From positions 1,094,743 to 1,157,889 of the forward strand of contig WELA01005328.1 of the NCBI GenBank assembly GCA_009602735.1: DNA of 63,147 bases, read 5' to 3'. Under the pieces are notes generated by a model. That model ran no database searches and was not told the DNA's origin. It worked only from the letters and a program-made list of their open reading frames with translations. The stretch comes from Mesotaenium endlicherianum. Taxonomy: Eukaryota > Streptophyta > Zygnematophyceae > Zygnematales > Mesotaeniaceae. The number at the start of each line of letters is the position of its first letter. The first letter of the stretch is position 1. The position numbers and the translations under genes are program-made. Shown here piece by piece: positions 10,917 to 21,257 of the stretch.

Positions 10917-13900
10917 ATGGCGGCGGTTACTTGCCAAGATGGCGTTATTCTGAATTGTTTTCCGAGTAATTTGTGTTCACAGCATCATTCTTTAAAAAGC
11001 TTGAGGCGAGTGTCGCATGTGGTATCTTATTTTAGGCCTATGAAGTCTTGCAGAAGATATTTACAAAGAGACTGCAACGAAAGTGCTATGCGTATTGGCT
11101 CCGTCTTTTGCAGGGTTAAAAAATCCTACAAAAATGAGCTAACAGTAATCCCAAACATTGGGTATCTGCAAAATAGTACGGAATACAGTACAACTCTAAA
11201 TTACGAATGTGAGCAAAGACACGAGCATAATGATCGAGGGGCACCTTTGATGAATAGGCGATTGAGTCTGCTGTTGGCCTCAGCTCTTGTTAGCCTAGGT
11301 ACTGCCACATGGAGTTTTCCCGCTCGCGCAGCTGCCCAGATAGTGAAGCTAAAGAATGTGGATAGTAAGGCTCTTCAAGACGCGCTAAGGGCTGCTATAG
11401 CCGGAGATTTAGGAACAGCAGAGGCCCTTTTCACACAGCTGCTTGCAGAGGAACCACACAGTGCCAGTATCTGGTCAAATAGGGGCAGTGTAAGGTTGAG
11501 CATGGAGAAATTTGAAGAAGCAACTGAGGACTTTGGCAAAGCAATTGCGCTTGCTCCTGATGCATCTGTGCCCTACCTCAACCGAGCGATTGCCTTTGAG
11601 GTTAGCTGCTCCATCCAGCACTGTGCCATCATGCTGCCTGCAAGCCAGGTTATGTCATATGAAGGTTACTGAAGGGTTCTGGTTAAGAATTTTCTGCCTC
11701 TCAGTAAGCTCACATCTCTTACATAAGAAGGGTGGGTGCGTAATACATGGTGTATCTTTGACCTTTCGTGACACAGCATGCCGCTACCACCAGCAGCAAA
11801 AGTGCCAGCACCTGCTGCAACAATAATACAAAACTACTCTGAAGAATATTTTTAATTGTCACATCTGGCACGATGCATCCTGGAGCAGGTAGTATAATTG
11901 GTCAAGAGTCAAGAGGTAATGACTTGTGATTAAGCGGCCTGCATCAAAAGTCAGCCCAAGTGAAGGGACATCGTCTCTGGAAGCTGCAGGAGTGATTTTG
12001 AAGTGAAGCTCTTTGGGTTTCTTGCGCACCGACAATGCACCTTGAGGATCATAAGCAGGTTGTCCTCTGGCCAGCATGTGCATGCATGCTTGCAGAAAAG
12101 TGCAAGAGCACCTGACATGTCGCCAGCGCCAAGAACAGTGGCCCAGCATGACTGAACCCGCAACTATCCACTAATACCATCAGATATACACCTCCGCACA
12201 CTTGCCTTTTGCTGCTTTTACCTCAAGCTCCATCTGTCTGTGTTTGGTAAGTACACATCAATTGAGAAGCTGTTTGCTGCCGTACACGTGGCAGGCACTG
12301 GGAAGGTACAAGGAGGCGATACAGGACTGCGAGACTGCCATAGCCAATGACCCCAATGTGAGGCTCTCATACCTGTTCAATTTACCTCTTCCCGTCTCTC
12401 CCGTCACATTCTGCCCTCCACATTGTCCACCCTTAAACTTCCTCATGCTTTCTAAAGCTCTCGATTATATTGCAGGTCCAGCATATACTTTATCCATCGG
12501 GAATGTGGCTCTTAACCAACTGCTATTAGTGTGGCACATTGACCATGTTTGTGCCACATGCGAAGGTGCATACAACTTGTATGTACGTGGCCATAATCAC
12601 ACTCACAAGCTCTCACATGTGAAGAGGCTCTGCGGACTGGGACCATGGGATAGGTGTGCTGCAGGAGGCAGCAGCATGGTTCAACCTGGGCAACGTCCAG
12701 GCAAAGGTCCAGGACTTCGATGCCTCGTTCGCGGCCTTTGAGAAGTCAGCCCTGCTGGCGCCAGGCATCGCCGGCTACCGCCTCCGTGAGGCGCAGATGC
12801 TCGTCCAGGTACTCATGCTCCGCTCCTTTCCCCTGCTCGGCCTCCCCGTGCATGCCCTTCTCGCCTGCATCTTCAGGCTTTGCTTGAGCCTGTGCATGCA
12901 CGGATTGTCCTTCGCTGCTTGCATGCTCCCCATCTGGCACCCACGGAGCTTGCCTCTCCCCTTCTATAGCCGGACTTCGTACGTCGGTGCGGAATTTAAC
13001 CAACGACGGCTGGCTGAGTCTCATGGCATTGCTTGGACGACGCACGGCTGAGAAAGTTGCACGCAGCTACAGACTTCTGCTGAGAGCCCAAACACGAGCG
13101 GGGGAGGAGGACCAGCAGCGTCGAGATGAGACTGAGGGCTGCAATGGACGATCAAAAATTTCTGAAATGAGACGTGAGTTTGATTGCAACGTGGCTCGGG
13201 CGACTCATGGTTCGTGCAGGAGTGTCGGTTCAGACAGAGCGTACCTACCTTATAGTGGGAGGGGATTGAGCATGGCGCTTGGCTGCGGCCCTGCTTTCCT
13301 CCTTTGAATGCCCGCTGCTTGCAAGGTCACTTGCAACAATGAGCAGGAGAGACCCAAGCACCAGGGCATGCATGCTCCAACATCTGGCTCATATTATACT
13401 TTCTGATGAAAGCTTTGTGCTCTTGAACCCGCGAGAACACTAGAAAGTGGTGAAAGTGGTTCAATAGTTACGCGGATGACGTTTGAAAAGCTCAAACCTT
13501 CACGTCCCTCCCCCCCTCTCCCCACCCCACCCCACCCCACCCTGGGACCCCTCCGCACAACTGACTTTGAAAGGTTTGTCCGTTATAACGCCCCAACCAT
13601 GTTCTTAGGTTTCTTACTCCTTTTGGTTGCCAGGAAGCTGGCATTTCTTGAGCCGCCCCACGCATAAATTTCATCTCGGTCTCCATGCCTGACTGGCAAC
13701 GTTATCCTGTACCTCTCTCGTTTCCAATCCCTCTGGAGTTTATGCCTTCAGCTGCGTTTGATTCTTGCTCTCCTCTGGAGCGACGTGCGCGCCTGTGCAG
13801 CTGGACCGGCTGAGAGATGCAGAGAAGATGCTGCAGAGCCTGGTGAGGAAGTACCCCAACTTCACTGAGGCGCACGCCTCGCTGGCAGCCGTCTTCTGGA

Positions 13901-14634
13901 GGGAGGGCAAGCGCGGGAACGCCGAGGAGGAATTTACTGCCGCCACGTTGCAGGAGTCCAAGTACAAAGACATCCGGTACGCTGTCGCGTGTCGACCACC
14001 CCTTGCCATGTGTTACGTCCTTGCAGCTCAACGGCTCAGGTTCAGTCTCGGGCTCAAGCTCAGTGTGCAGGCGGTCGCCGCATGTGCAGCCTGTCAAGCT
14101 GTGGCCTGCGCTGCCTGTGCGTCCAGCCGGTGTCCGAGCTGTTCAGTTGCTGTTGTTGCCTGGAGACGAGCATTACCCTTGTCGCAGCATCGCTGTTAGT
14201 GCTTTCATGTCTGAAGCAAGTGCGCAAGCGCAAAGCATGATACCGTTTCTGGGCTGCCAAGAAGCCTTGGTCCGGACAATAGAGTTGTGCAAAGATAGTC
14301 ATTGTCCAGTTGAGGACCCAATGCACCTGCTGCATTGGGACGTCCATACCTCATGACTATTTTGCTGCTTGCTAAGTTCTTGGTATAATTTGCACGGCTT
14401 CATCCGCGAAGTTCCTTCCTGTCCATCCAGACAAGTTTATGATGTCGTTTTTGGTAGCGGTGACGTCTTAGAGCTGGTTGATTCAAGGCACCAAACAGTT
14501 GCGAATGGGAAGGACTATCCTGATTAAATTTGAACTTGGAATATCATTTCTCCTTGTGCAGGTGGGTTAAGGCCAACTTGCAATGGCCTCCCCAATTGGT
14601 TGAAGCTTTGGATAACTTTCTTGGCATTAAATAG
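10917..14634 (+). CDS. TPR protein, probably chloroplast / thylakoid lumen
   Basis: Five exons: 10917-11600, 12295-12357, 12665-12808, 13801-13976, 14562-14634, all GT-AG, phases 0, 0, 0, 2; about 379 aa. Residues 1-111 are rich in Ser, Arg and basic residues, as in a transit peptide. Then comes NRRLSLLLASALVSLG (about 113-128) with a twin Arg, a hydrophobic core and ARAAA (136-140), which looks like a Tat-type lumen signal. The mature part has tandem TPR units (A-, G- and P-spaced helices such as SIWSNRG and AIALAPDASVPYLNRA). The end WVKANLQWPPQLVEALDNFL matches the WPP-type tail of cyanobacterial and plastid TPR proteins. Function is likely protein-protein binding, perhaps in photosystem or membrane-complex assembly (inference). 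The start at 10917 has a good context (A at -3, G at +4); 10884 is an in-frame alternative. Confidence 0.85.
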
Positions 14635-16381
14635 ATGTGTTCAACGAGGAGCACAGTGGAGTGGAGCGTGTTCCGTGCCCCCTGCCAAACTACAGCAATT
14701 GATGCAATTTGATCCTCTTCATGTCCGAAAGGGTTGCTAGATTATCAATTTCCAATTTCGTCCCAAGGGATGCTTCCCCATGCTTGTACATTTGTTCACT
14801 CCATATTACTATGCATCGTAGGATGTAACGTTGATTATCTTGAGAATCATAATGTCTTTCACTTTCAGTTAGAAGGTGGCTACTTTAGGCTCCGGGCATC
14901 AGCAATAGCTAAGCACACTAGCAAATGGGTAAAGCTTATCCTTTCCTTTTCTCCTTCACACCTATTGGCCACTGTTACTTTCACATCGAACTGTTCAAGT
15001 TCTTTGTGAACCCTGATACACTTGTAACATTATTTTGACCTTGAGTATATGAGAGTCAACAAAGTACCAAAGCAACCCCTTATCAATGTATGACCAAAGA
15101 CAAGTCGAGGTGCACAGTGATTTGTACTTGTAGCCAAGACCGTCGTAGAGAAGGGCGAGCGAGGGAAGGAGGCTTTGCGGTTGTGGCTCCTTAACAAGTC
15201 TTTCCAAGGACCAAAAATGGCACAAAACTAATGCTCATAAAGGCGAAAATAAACACCGGGTTGGATGCAAATTCTATAAGTGGTTATCGCAGGGGGAGCA
15301 TGAGTGCAATATGCTTATAACATAGATGTGGCAATAGATTGACTGTAGTAGTTGACAATCCACGAACAAACCGTCTTCCAACTTCGTGATAAGTGTCGAA
15401 ATCCTTCCACTTATCAGCTTTGACAATGTGTGTTGAAATTGCTTGATTTTGAAAGAAATGTGATGAAAGAAAAAATAGTAAGAGTACTAATATGCTACGA
15501 TGCGCATGGTCGTTCTTGTCTTATCCTCTTTAAGTCTCGCTATTATTTGCTAAAGCTGGTATCTACCTGACTATGTTACAACGACCCTATTCAATCTTTA
15601 AAGTAACGCTTGATTGACAATTGCGCCAATTGTTGTGCACCTGCAGTGCCCATTGACATTAAGTACCAAACAATATTAAAAAACATTATTGCGCATGGCT
15701 GTTACTGGTGGTGGTACAAGGAACTGAGGCTCGTGCCCGACCCCTTGCAACTCCAAGTGTGGGTGTTATAGGGGTGGGTGGATGGGTAAGTGTAGCAACT
15801 TACGTTTGCTGCAATGAATGTTGCATTGCAGGCGAACACCTTCAGAAGGGTTTAGGTGTGACAAGCTAGAGCGGCAACATGTTGGAAATTGACAATCTTC
15901 ACGCATGTCAAACTTTTGTCGCAAACCTTCAACTTATGAGCATGGCTAAACCTAAAGCAATTATGAAAATCAGGACTACAACCTCAAGATCTATATGAAT
16001 TGATGGGCCCACACGCTAAAAATAGTGGCTATTCTCATTCCAAACATGAAAACAATGATCCGTGGGATTAAATGCTAACTTGGTATCATCCTTAGGGTCA
16101 TGATCTAAATGAGGTGTGGGTTGGGTTGGCGGAGACAAAGGCGAAGGTTAATGTTTGGGCAAAACAACTTCATTGCAACGGGTTGGGTCCTATTGCTAAT
16201 CACCCAAGACATCAAGTGGTACCCCGAGACTCGCAGATCCTCAATAGCAGCCACAGGGAATATGGAGTTGAGGCCGTCACTCAAAAATGCAAAGATTTAA
16301 AAGAGCCTTAGGTTTGCCCACATATACCTCATCAAGTTTGTGGGCTACCAAGATCCTGAAGGGCACAATAAAGTAAAGAAA
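14635..16381. other. Intergenic, no gene recognised
   Basis: AT-rich sequence downstream of the TPR gene. No ORF with recognisable similarity, no RNA gene and no clear repeat. It ends at the LTR of the oldest retroelement copy in the window. Confidence 0.6.
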
Positions 16382-17053
16382 TGAAAAGAATCGACTTACC
16401 AATATGCAATTAACTATTTCATAAAGATCTTCATATGAGTAAGTGATTTTATGTTGTTTTAACTCATTAAACAGCAAAAACGCAATAGAAGTAGCGTGAG
16501 AAACTATAAAGAATCAAATGCAAGTGACCAGCATTAGTAACGCAAGCAGTGAACTCACATATAAGCAAGGATAGTAATCAGTTTGTGTAAAGACTTGCAT
16601 TCTTGAATACAGAATTTTTCTCAGTAATCTGTACCATGAGTTGACCTTGTTTTTGAATGCTGAACTATCATACGTACATGGAATGGATTCAGTGCTCAAC
16701 GGCAATGCGATGGCACCACCTTTTGGAGAGTCAGTCCTCGTGGGCGGGACAGATCGGCTAACCAAATCCACAACCATCTCCCATCATTTTGAATTGCCAT
16801 TCGCCTGAGGCGTCATCTGGCCATTCATCTAGTAGATCACAATAGATGCATTATTATTTAATCTGCTAATTTTGCTCAAGGCAGTCTGCTGGCTGTCAAA
16901 GAATGTGTCAACAAGCTGATGTATATAGACTTCAGCTTGCTCTTGTCGGCTGAGTCATTTTATTGAATATTAAGTATAGTTCAGCAGTTTGAAACTAATT
17001 AAGTATCATAGTTAACTTAATCACTGTATCTAATAATACAGAGATTTGTTGCA
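16382..17053 (-). repeat. Diverged LTR of the oldest G1-related element
   Basis: Colinear over its length with the LTRs at 18476, 26586 and 42681. It starts TGAAAAGAATCGACTTACC, shares the block around TACATGGAATG and GATGGCACC, and ends in CA directly before a degenerate CATCCAACTT polypurine-complement motif. Many substitutions and small indels show that it is older than the other LTRs. By orientation it is the 3' LTR of a minus-strand element whose accessory ORF remains at 17190-18465. Confidence 0.75.
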
Positions 17054-17189
17054 ATCCATCCAACTTGAATTATGTTTGCCTTGACAACACAAATATTGGT
17101 TTGGACTGCTAACGACAATCAGTCTACTCATTACTTGCCTTCCTAGGCCCCCGTCTTTTGCTCCAATACTGTTGCCTAGCTGTGGGAAC

Positions 17190-18465
17190 ACTAGCAATAA
17201 CAAGGTGTCACCTCCACCCTCATCCCACTACCTTCGTTGAATGCAACAGAGAGACCTTCAACAAGGCAAAATAAAGGATGGTTCAAATGCCCTTGGGGAG
17301 CTAGGTGTTCACGAATGGGCCCCTCTTGGGACCTAGACCAAGAACTAGGTTTTCTAACTCTCTCAAGTGGCCTCTTGGAAACACTAGCCTTAGCAAATCT
17401 ATGACTTCTAGGTGACGGTAACAACACTTCAAGCCTCTTCATTTCTATCCTCTCATCAATGGGGACAATAAAGGGGCCCCCAAAATGCTGAAAAACATTA
17501 CCAGTGGGCACATTCCTATGGTTAGGAGGTCCTGCTGCTGCCCCTCTAGCTACAGATTGAATCACCCTTTTGGTGACCTTGTCTCACTGAGTCTCAGCAC
17601 CCATAAGGGGGGTCTCCCATCAGGTCCTCCTCCTCCGCTGCCTTCTTCTGCAACTTTTGTTGGCATTGTTATTACTCCCTCTCGCGCTGCACCATGGTAG
17701 CCTCAATATAAGGAAGAAAGCCCCCTCTGTTGGATTCTCTTAATAGTGGGGCAACCTCCTCTTCCTCCTCCTTGGGTTGTCCTCTTGCTCCTCTTGCTCA
17801 CTTGAGCTGGCATCTAATTTTGCACCCTACTCTTACTCCTCTTGCTCGTGCTCCTCTTCATCCTCCACCTCAAAGACTGCAGGCAACGCGTCAACAAGTG
17901 GCGTAAGTTGCTCGGTTGGCATAGGATAGTCCACTCACTGTCCCCTCTTGGAAGGCCTCACCGGCTATTGGGGTGATCTTGTTGAGCTTCATATGTCTTT
18001 GAAACCCGGCCCACTTCAAGAAAGCATGCTTGCCCTTGAGAAGTAATCTTGTCCCCAGGTCCTAGAAACCCTCGTTTCCTGGGTCATATCCATATTTGGT
18101 ACATTGAGCCTGGGATGTCAAGACGCAATATGAGGTGGTAGGATAATGCCATTCAAGTACCAATGAAAATCTTCCTGCCTGGCTCTATCACACTTCTAAT
18201 TGTCAATAATAACAGTCATCCAGCGCCAATTTGTAGGCCGAGTCCAAAATGCAGGGTCATCGTTTTTCAATGTACAAGGAATCCAGTGCACTGAAACAAA
18301 TTTCTTTGTCTCCTTTGCTAGATACTTGCAGCTTTTATTCTCCATTCCATTGTACCAGGGCCTGATAAGTTGGTCTTTTATGACGTCCCAAAAATTGTTT
18401 GACTTTATGCTAATTGCAACAGAAACCTGTAACGATCTGCCACGTGGCCGGATGTGGCGCGTGCA
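17190..18465 (-). pseudogene. Relic accessory ORF of the oldest G1-related element
   Basis: Two readable blocks match the accessory ORF of copies 1 and 3. One (about 18460-18195) contains PTNWRWMTV, matching the PTDWRWMT block. The other (about 17565-17200) contains GNVFQHF followed by a Pro-X-Ser-rich tail, matching the C-terminal block of copies 1 and 3. The frame between them is interrupted. Function is unknown. Copy 1 is inserted just to the right, at 18476. Confidence 0.65.
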
Positions 18466-18475
18466 TGAAATGAAT
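18428..18475. repeat. Left remnant of an element with TGTAAYGATC terminus (element X)
   Basis: TGTAACGATCTGCCACGTGG at 18428-18447 recurs, with two changes, at 28865-28885, where it follows a purine-rich tract. This looks like the first bases of the two LTRs of another element. Copy 1 of G1 sits inside it, flanked by GTGC on both sides (18471-18474 and 27287-27290). Inference only. Confidence 0.35.
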
Positions 18476-19186
18476 CGACTTACCAAATAGGCGATTAACA
18501 ATTAATAAAGATCTTAATATCAGCAAGTAATCTTTATGGTATTTTTCGTTAACTGGTTAAACGGCAAAGGACAACACACTAGCAGTGAATAATACTCGTA
18601 AGTCAAATGCGAGTAAATTAGCATCAATAATGCAAATCAGTAAACTCATACATAAGCAAGGTTAGAAGACAGTGCGTATCAATGGCTTCTCGCCTTGGAT
18701 TCAGATCGCTCTCAGTAAGCTGTACAAGAGAGTTGGCCTCGTTTCTGAATGCCGAACTCGAGAGCCATGCCTAGCATATGTACATGGAATGAGTTTACTG
18801 TTCAACGGCCAGTGCGATGGCACCGCCTACCCGGGAGTTAACCACGTTGGTAGGACCTCGGTTAACCAAATCCACCGCCATCTCCCATCATCCCGAATCG
18901 CCATCCATCATAGGGATGTCACCTGGCCATTCATCTAGCATACCACACTTAGATGCATATCGAGGCAGTTTGTTGCTACCGAGTACGGAAGTCAGCTGGC
19001 TGTCAAAGAATGTGTCAGCAAGCTGACTTAAGGTGACATCAACCTGCTACTTCCGGCCGAGTAATTAAACTGATATTAAGTATAAAGTCCAGCACACTGA
19101 TCATGAACTAGAGTTCAGCAGGCTGAACTTATTTAAGTAAATTATTTAAATGAATATTATGTCAACCAATATACTGATTCATTACA
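18476..19186 (-). repeat. G1 copy 1, 3' LTR
   Basis: 711 bp. In element orientation it starts TGTAATGAATC and ends GATTCATTTCA. Nearly identical to 26586-27286. Adjacent on the internal side is the polypurine tract (19187-19200). Confidence 0.93.
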
Positions 19187-19222
19187 ATCCCTCCAACTTA
19201 TCATGTTGTCGCCTCGACAACA
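19187..19222 (-). promoter_or_regulatory. 3' polypurine tract with upstream hairpin (copy 1)
   Basis: In element orientation: a stem-loop TGTTGTCG-AGG-CGACAACA (8-bp stem, 3-nt loop, 19204-19222), then TAAGTTGGAGGGAT directly before the LTR. The purine run is the expected plus-strand primer of reverse transcription. The hairpin is not part of the standard signal. It recurs next to the polypurine motif in other copies (see findings). Confidence 0.75.
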
Positions 19223-19271
19223 CTAACACTAATAACAGCGTGCTGTCCCTTCCGTCCCCAGCCTACTGCCA

Positions 19272-20933
19272 TTAGGAGGGAGATGTCCCTGAGGCCCTAT
19301 ACTCAGGGGAGCCAGACCTCCTCCTGTCTTGGGGTCTTCTGAAGCCTGTCAGAGAGGGAGGTTCCGTGTAAGGACCCCGCGGAGAATGCAGTAACTGGGC
19401 TGTTTCCTCCTGCACAGTCTGGAGGGAGGCAGCCTTCTCCTGGGCAACCCTCAAATTGACAGGTACGTATACCGGCATCCCAGAAGGATGTTGCATGACA
19501 TGAGCCAAGGGTACATGCCCTCTCTGCGAGGAAGATGCTGGCAGGCCTCTGGCTATCTCCCGAGCAGCCCTCCTGTCTGCCTTGTCTGACTGGGTCTCCT
19601 TGCCTGGCGATGGGGTCTGTCCTCTGGCAATCCCCAGCCAAGTGATATCCTCCTCTTCAGCGAGTTGCTGCATGGCCAACCCCGTCTTCTCCCTTATAGG
19701 GGATGTGGCAGGCGTCAGGATCACGGCGGGGCAAGTGTCCTCCTCCTCGCCTTCCTCCTCGTCTTCCTCTGACTCCTCCTCCTCTCCGTCCCTGGGTTCC
19801 TCTGAGACTTCTGGGGTCTCCTCTGTCAGCTGCTCCAGCTCTTCCCGGGAAAAAGAATATCCTACTGACCTTCCCCTTTTGGGTGCTGTTGGGGGCTGCT
19901 GAGTCTGGACCGCATAGAGGTTCTTTTCCCCCTGCTTACTTGCCCATTTGGCATAAGCGTGCTTCCCTTTGGAGAATGACTCTCGAGCCCTGCTTCTGTC
20001 CCCCTGCATCTCCTGGCTCATGCAGTCTCTGACTCCATCCAATCTTGGGTCCCAAGCCGCAATGTGAGGGGGCAATACTATGTTCCCCTTTAGGTCTGTC
20101 AGGAAATCCTCATCCGTCGCCCTGTCATTCTGCTGGTCCCTCATGTTGATGGTCATCCACCGCCAATCGGTGGGCTTTTGGAAGAAGGCAGGGTCTGTCC
20201 TTTTAAGAGTACAAGGGTACCAATGCCCTGCAAAGTCTAGCTGACTGGTCTTCCTGGCCACGAATTCCCAGCTCCTCCTCTCCACCTCGTTGTACATGGC
20301 CTTGAACCTGTTATGGGGCGTTGAGTCCTTGAAGCTGTCCGCGTCCATGGGGATCATCCTGATGACCCTATCTGCCCCCCAGAAACCAGGAATCGAGACA
20401 GCTCCTGCTTCGTTCCCCTGGGCCATTGCCTTGGCCTCTCCGACCGTATATCCTACCATCTTGGCGTAATTGTGGTAGAGAAGGAGCCCTGTGCTGACCT
20501 CTATATACTTGTCAAAGTTTTCGGATGTCTCCCCTTCCCTCTCGAGGATTTCCTGCTGCGACTCACTGCGACTTCTCTAGGCATACTTGAATACCTCCTC
20601 CAGTAGATCAAAGCCCTTGCCCAGCACTGTGTAGCGGTAGCTGCTGATTCTCCTCTGTTCTTCTTCTTCAGCCTGCTGCTTCCGCTTCTCCTCAGCTTGC
20701 CTCTCCTCCTCTGCTTTCTTGGCCTCCTCTGCAGCTTTTCTGTCCATTTCTTCCTGCCTCAGCCAGGCCTGTTCCTCCTCCTCCTACTTCTTCTGTGCCT
20801 CCCGCTGTTGTTGGAGTCGTTGTGATTCCTGAGCGGAGATGGAAGATGATTCGATGTCTCCACGGAATTGCAAGTATTCTGCATGTACCTCTTCGGCCCT
20901 TCTCTTCCTCTTGAGTTCCAACTTTTGAGTCAT
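19272..20933 (-). CDS. G1 accessory ORF, N-terminal coiled coil, unknown function (2 stops)
   Basis: A 554-codon frame downstream of pol, in sense, from the ATG at 20933 to the stop at 19272. Residues about 1-100 are dominated by E, K, Q, R and A (for example AEEAKKAEEERQAEEKRKQQ), typical of a long coiled coil. The middle has a block with VERRSWEFVARK and PTDWRWMTINM. The C-terminal third is acidic (a long E/D run), then Pro/Ser-rich with GHVPLAHVMQHPSGMPVYVP. Two in-frame TAG codons interrupt it, near 20784 and 20577. Copy 4 reads CAG at the second position and lacks the first stop. No transmembrane segment, so it does not look like an envelope protein. The same ORF is found in copies 3 and 4 and in the old relic, so it belongs to the family and was under selection at some time. 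Function unknown. Confidence 0.75.
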
Positions 20934-21190
20934 CCTGCTCAATCATAAACACAATGCAATTAGTGAAGTCATGATATTTTGTCGCTACTGAGTGCCCTTG
21001 ATGAAGAGGGACGCAATCGGAAGAGTTTCTAGTGTGGAATACCTGGTGTAAGTGAATATAAGGAAAAATTGAGTTAGAGAGCAAGTGAGTGTGAGCGCAG
21101 GTTGAGTGTGTAATATGGTGATCAAAGAATACCACTCCCTCCAACTTAAGTTTAAAGGTGGGCTGCCTGTCACAACTGTCACTAACTGTC

Positions 21191-21230
21191 ACATCCCCCT
21201 CCAACTTATATGGAGACAAGACCTCCTGTC
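21191..21230 (-). promoter_or_regulatory. Internal polypurine motif plus hairpin between pol and accessory ORF (copy 1)
   Basis: In element orientation: a GACAGGA-GG-TCTTGTC stem-loop (21215-21230) followed by ATATAAGTTGGAGGGG. This repeats the layout beside the 3' LTR, with another stem sequence. Copy 1 has one A.C mismatch in the stem; copies 3 and 4 are perfectly paired. A further CCCTCCAACTTA lies at about 21136-21147. Could be a central polypurine tract, or the trace of an old fusion of two element ends. Confidence 0.6.
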
Positions 21231-21257
21231 ACCTTCCCATGGCTACTGAAGGGACCG

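Noticed and set aside
19272..20933. Accessory ORF as an env gene
   Set aside because: No signal peptide, transmembrane segment or fusion-like region. Only its position after pol resembles env.
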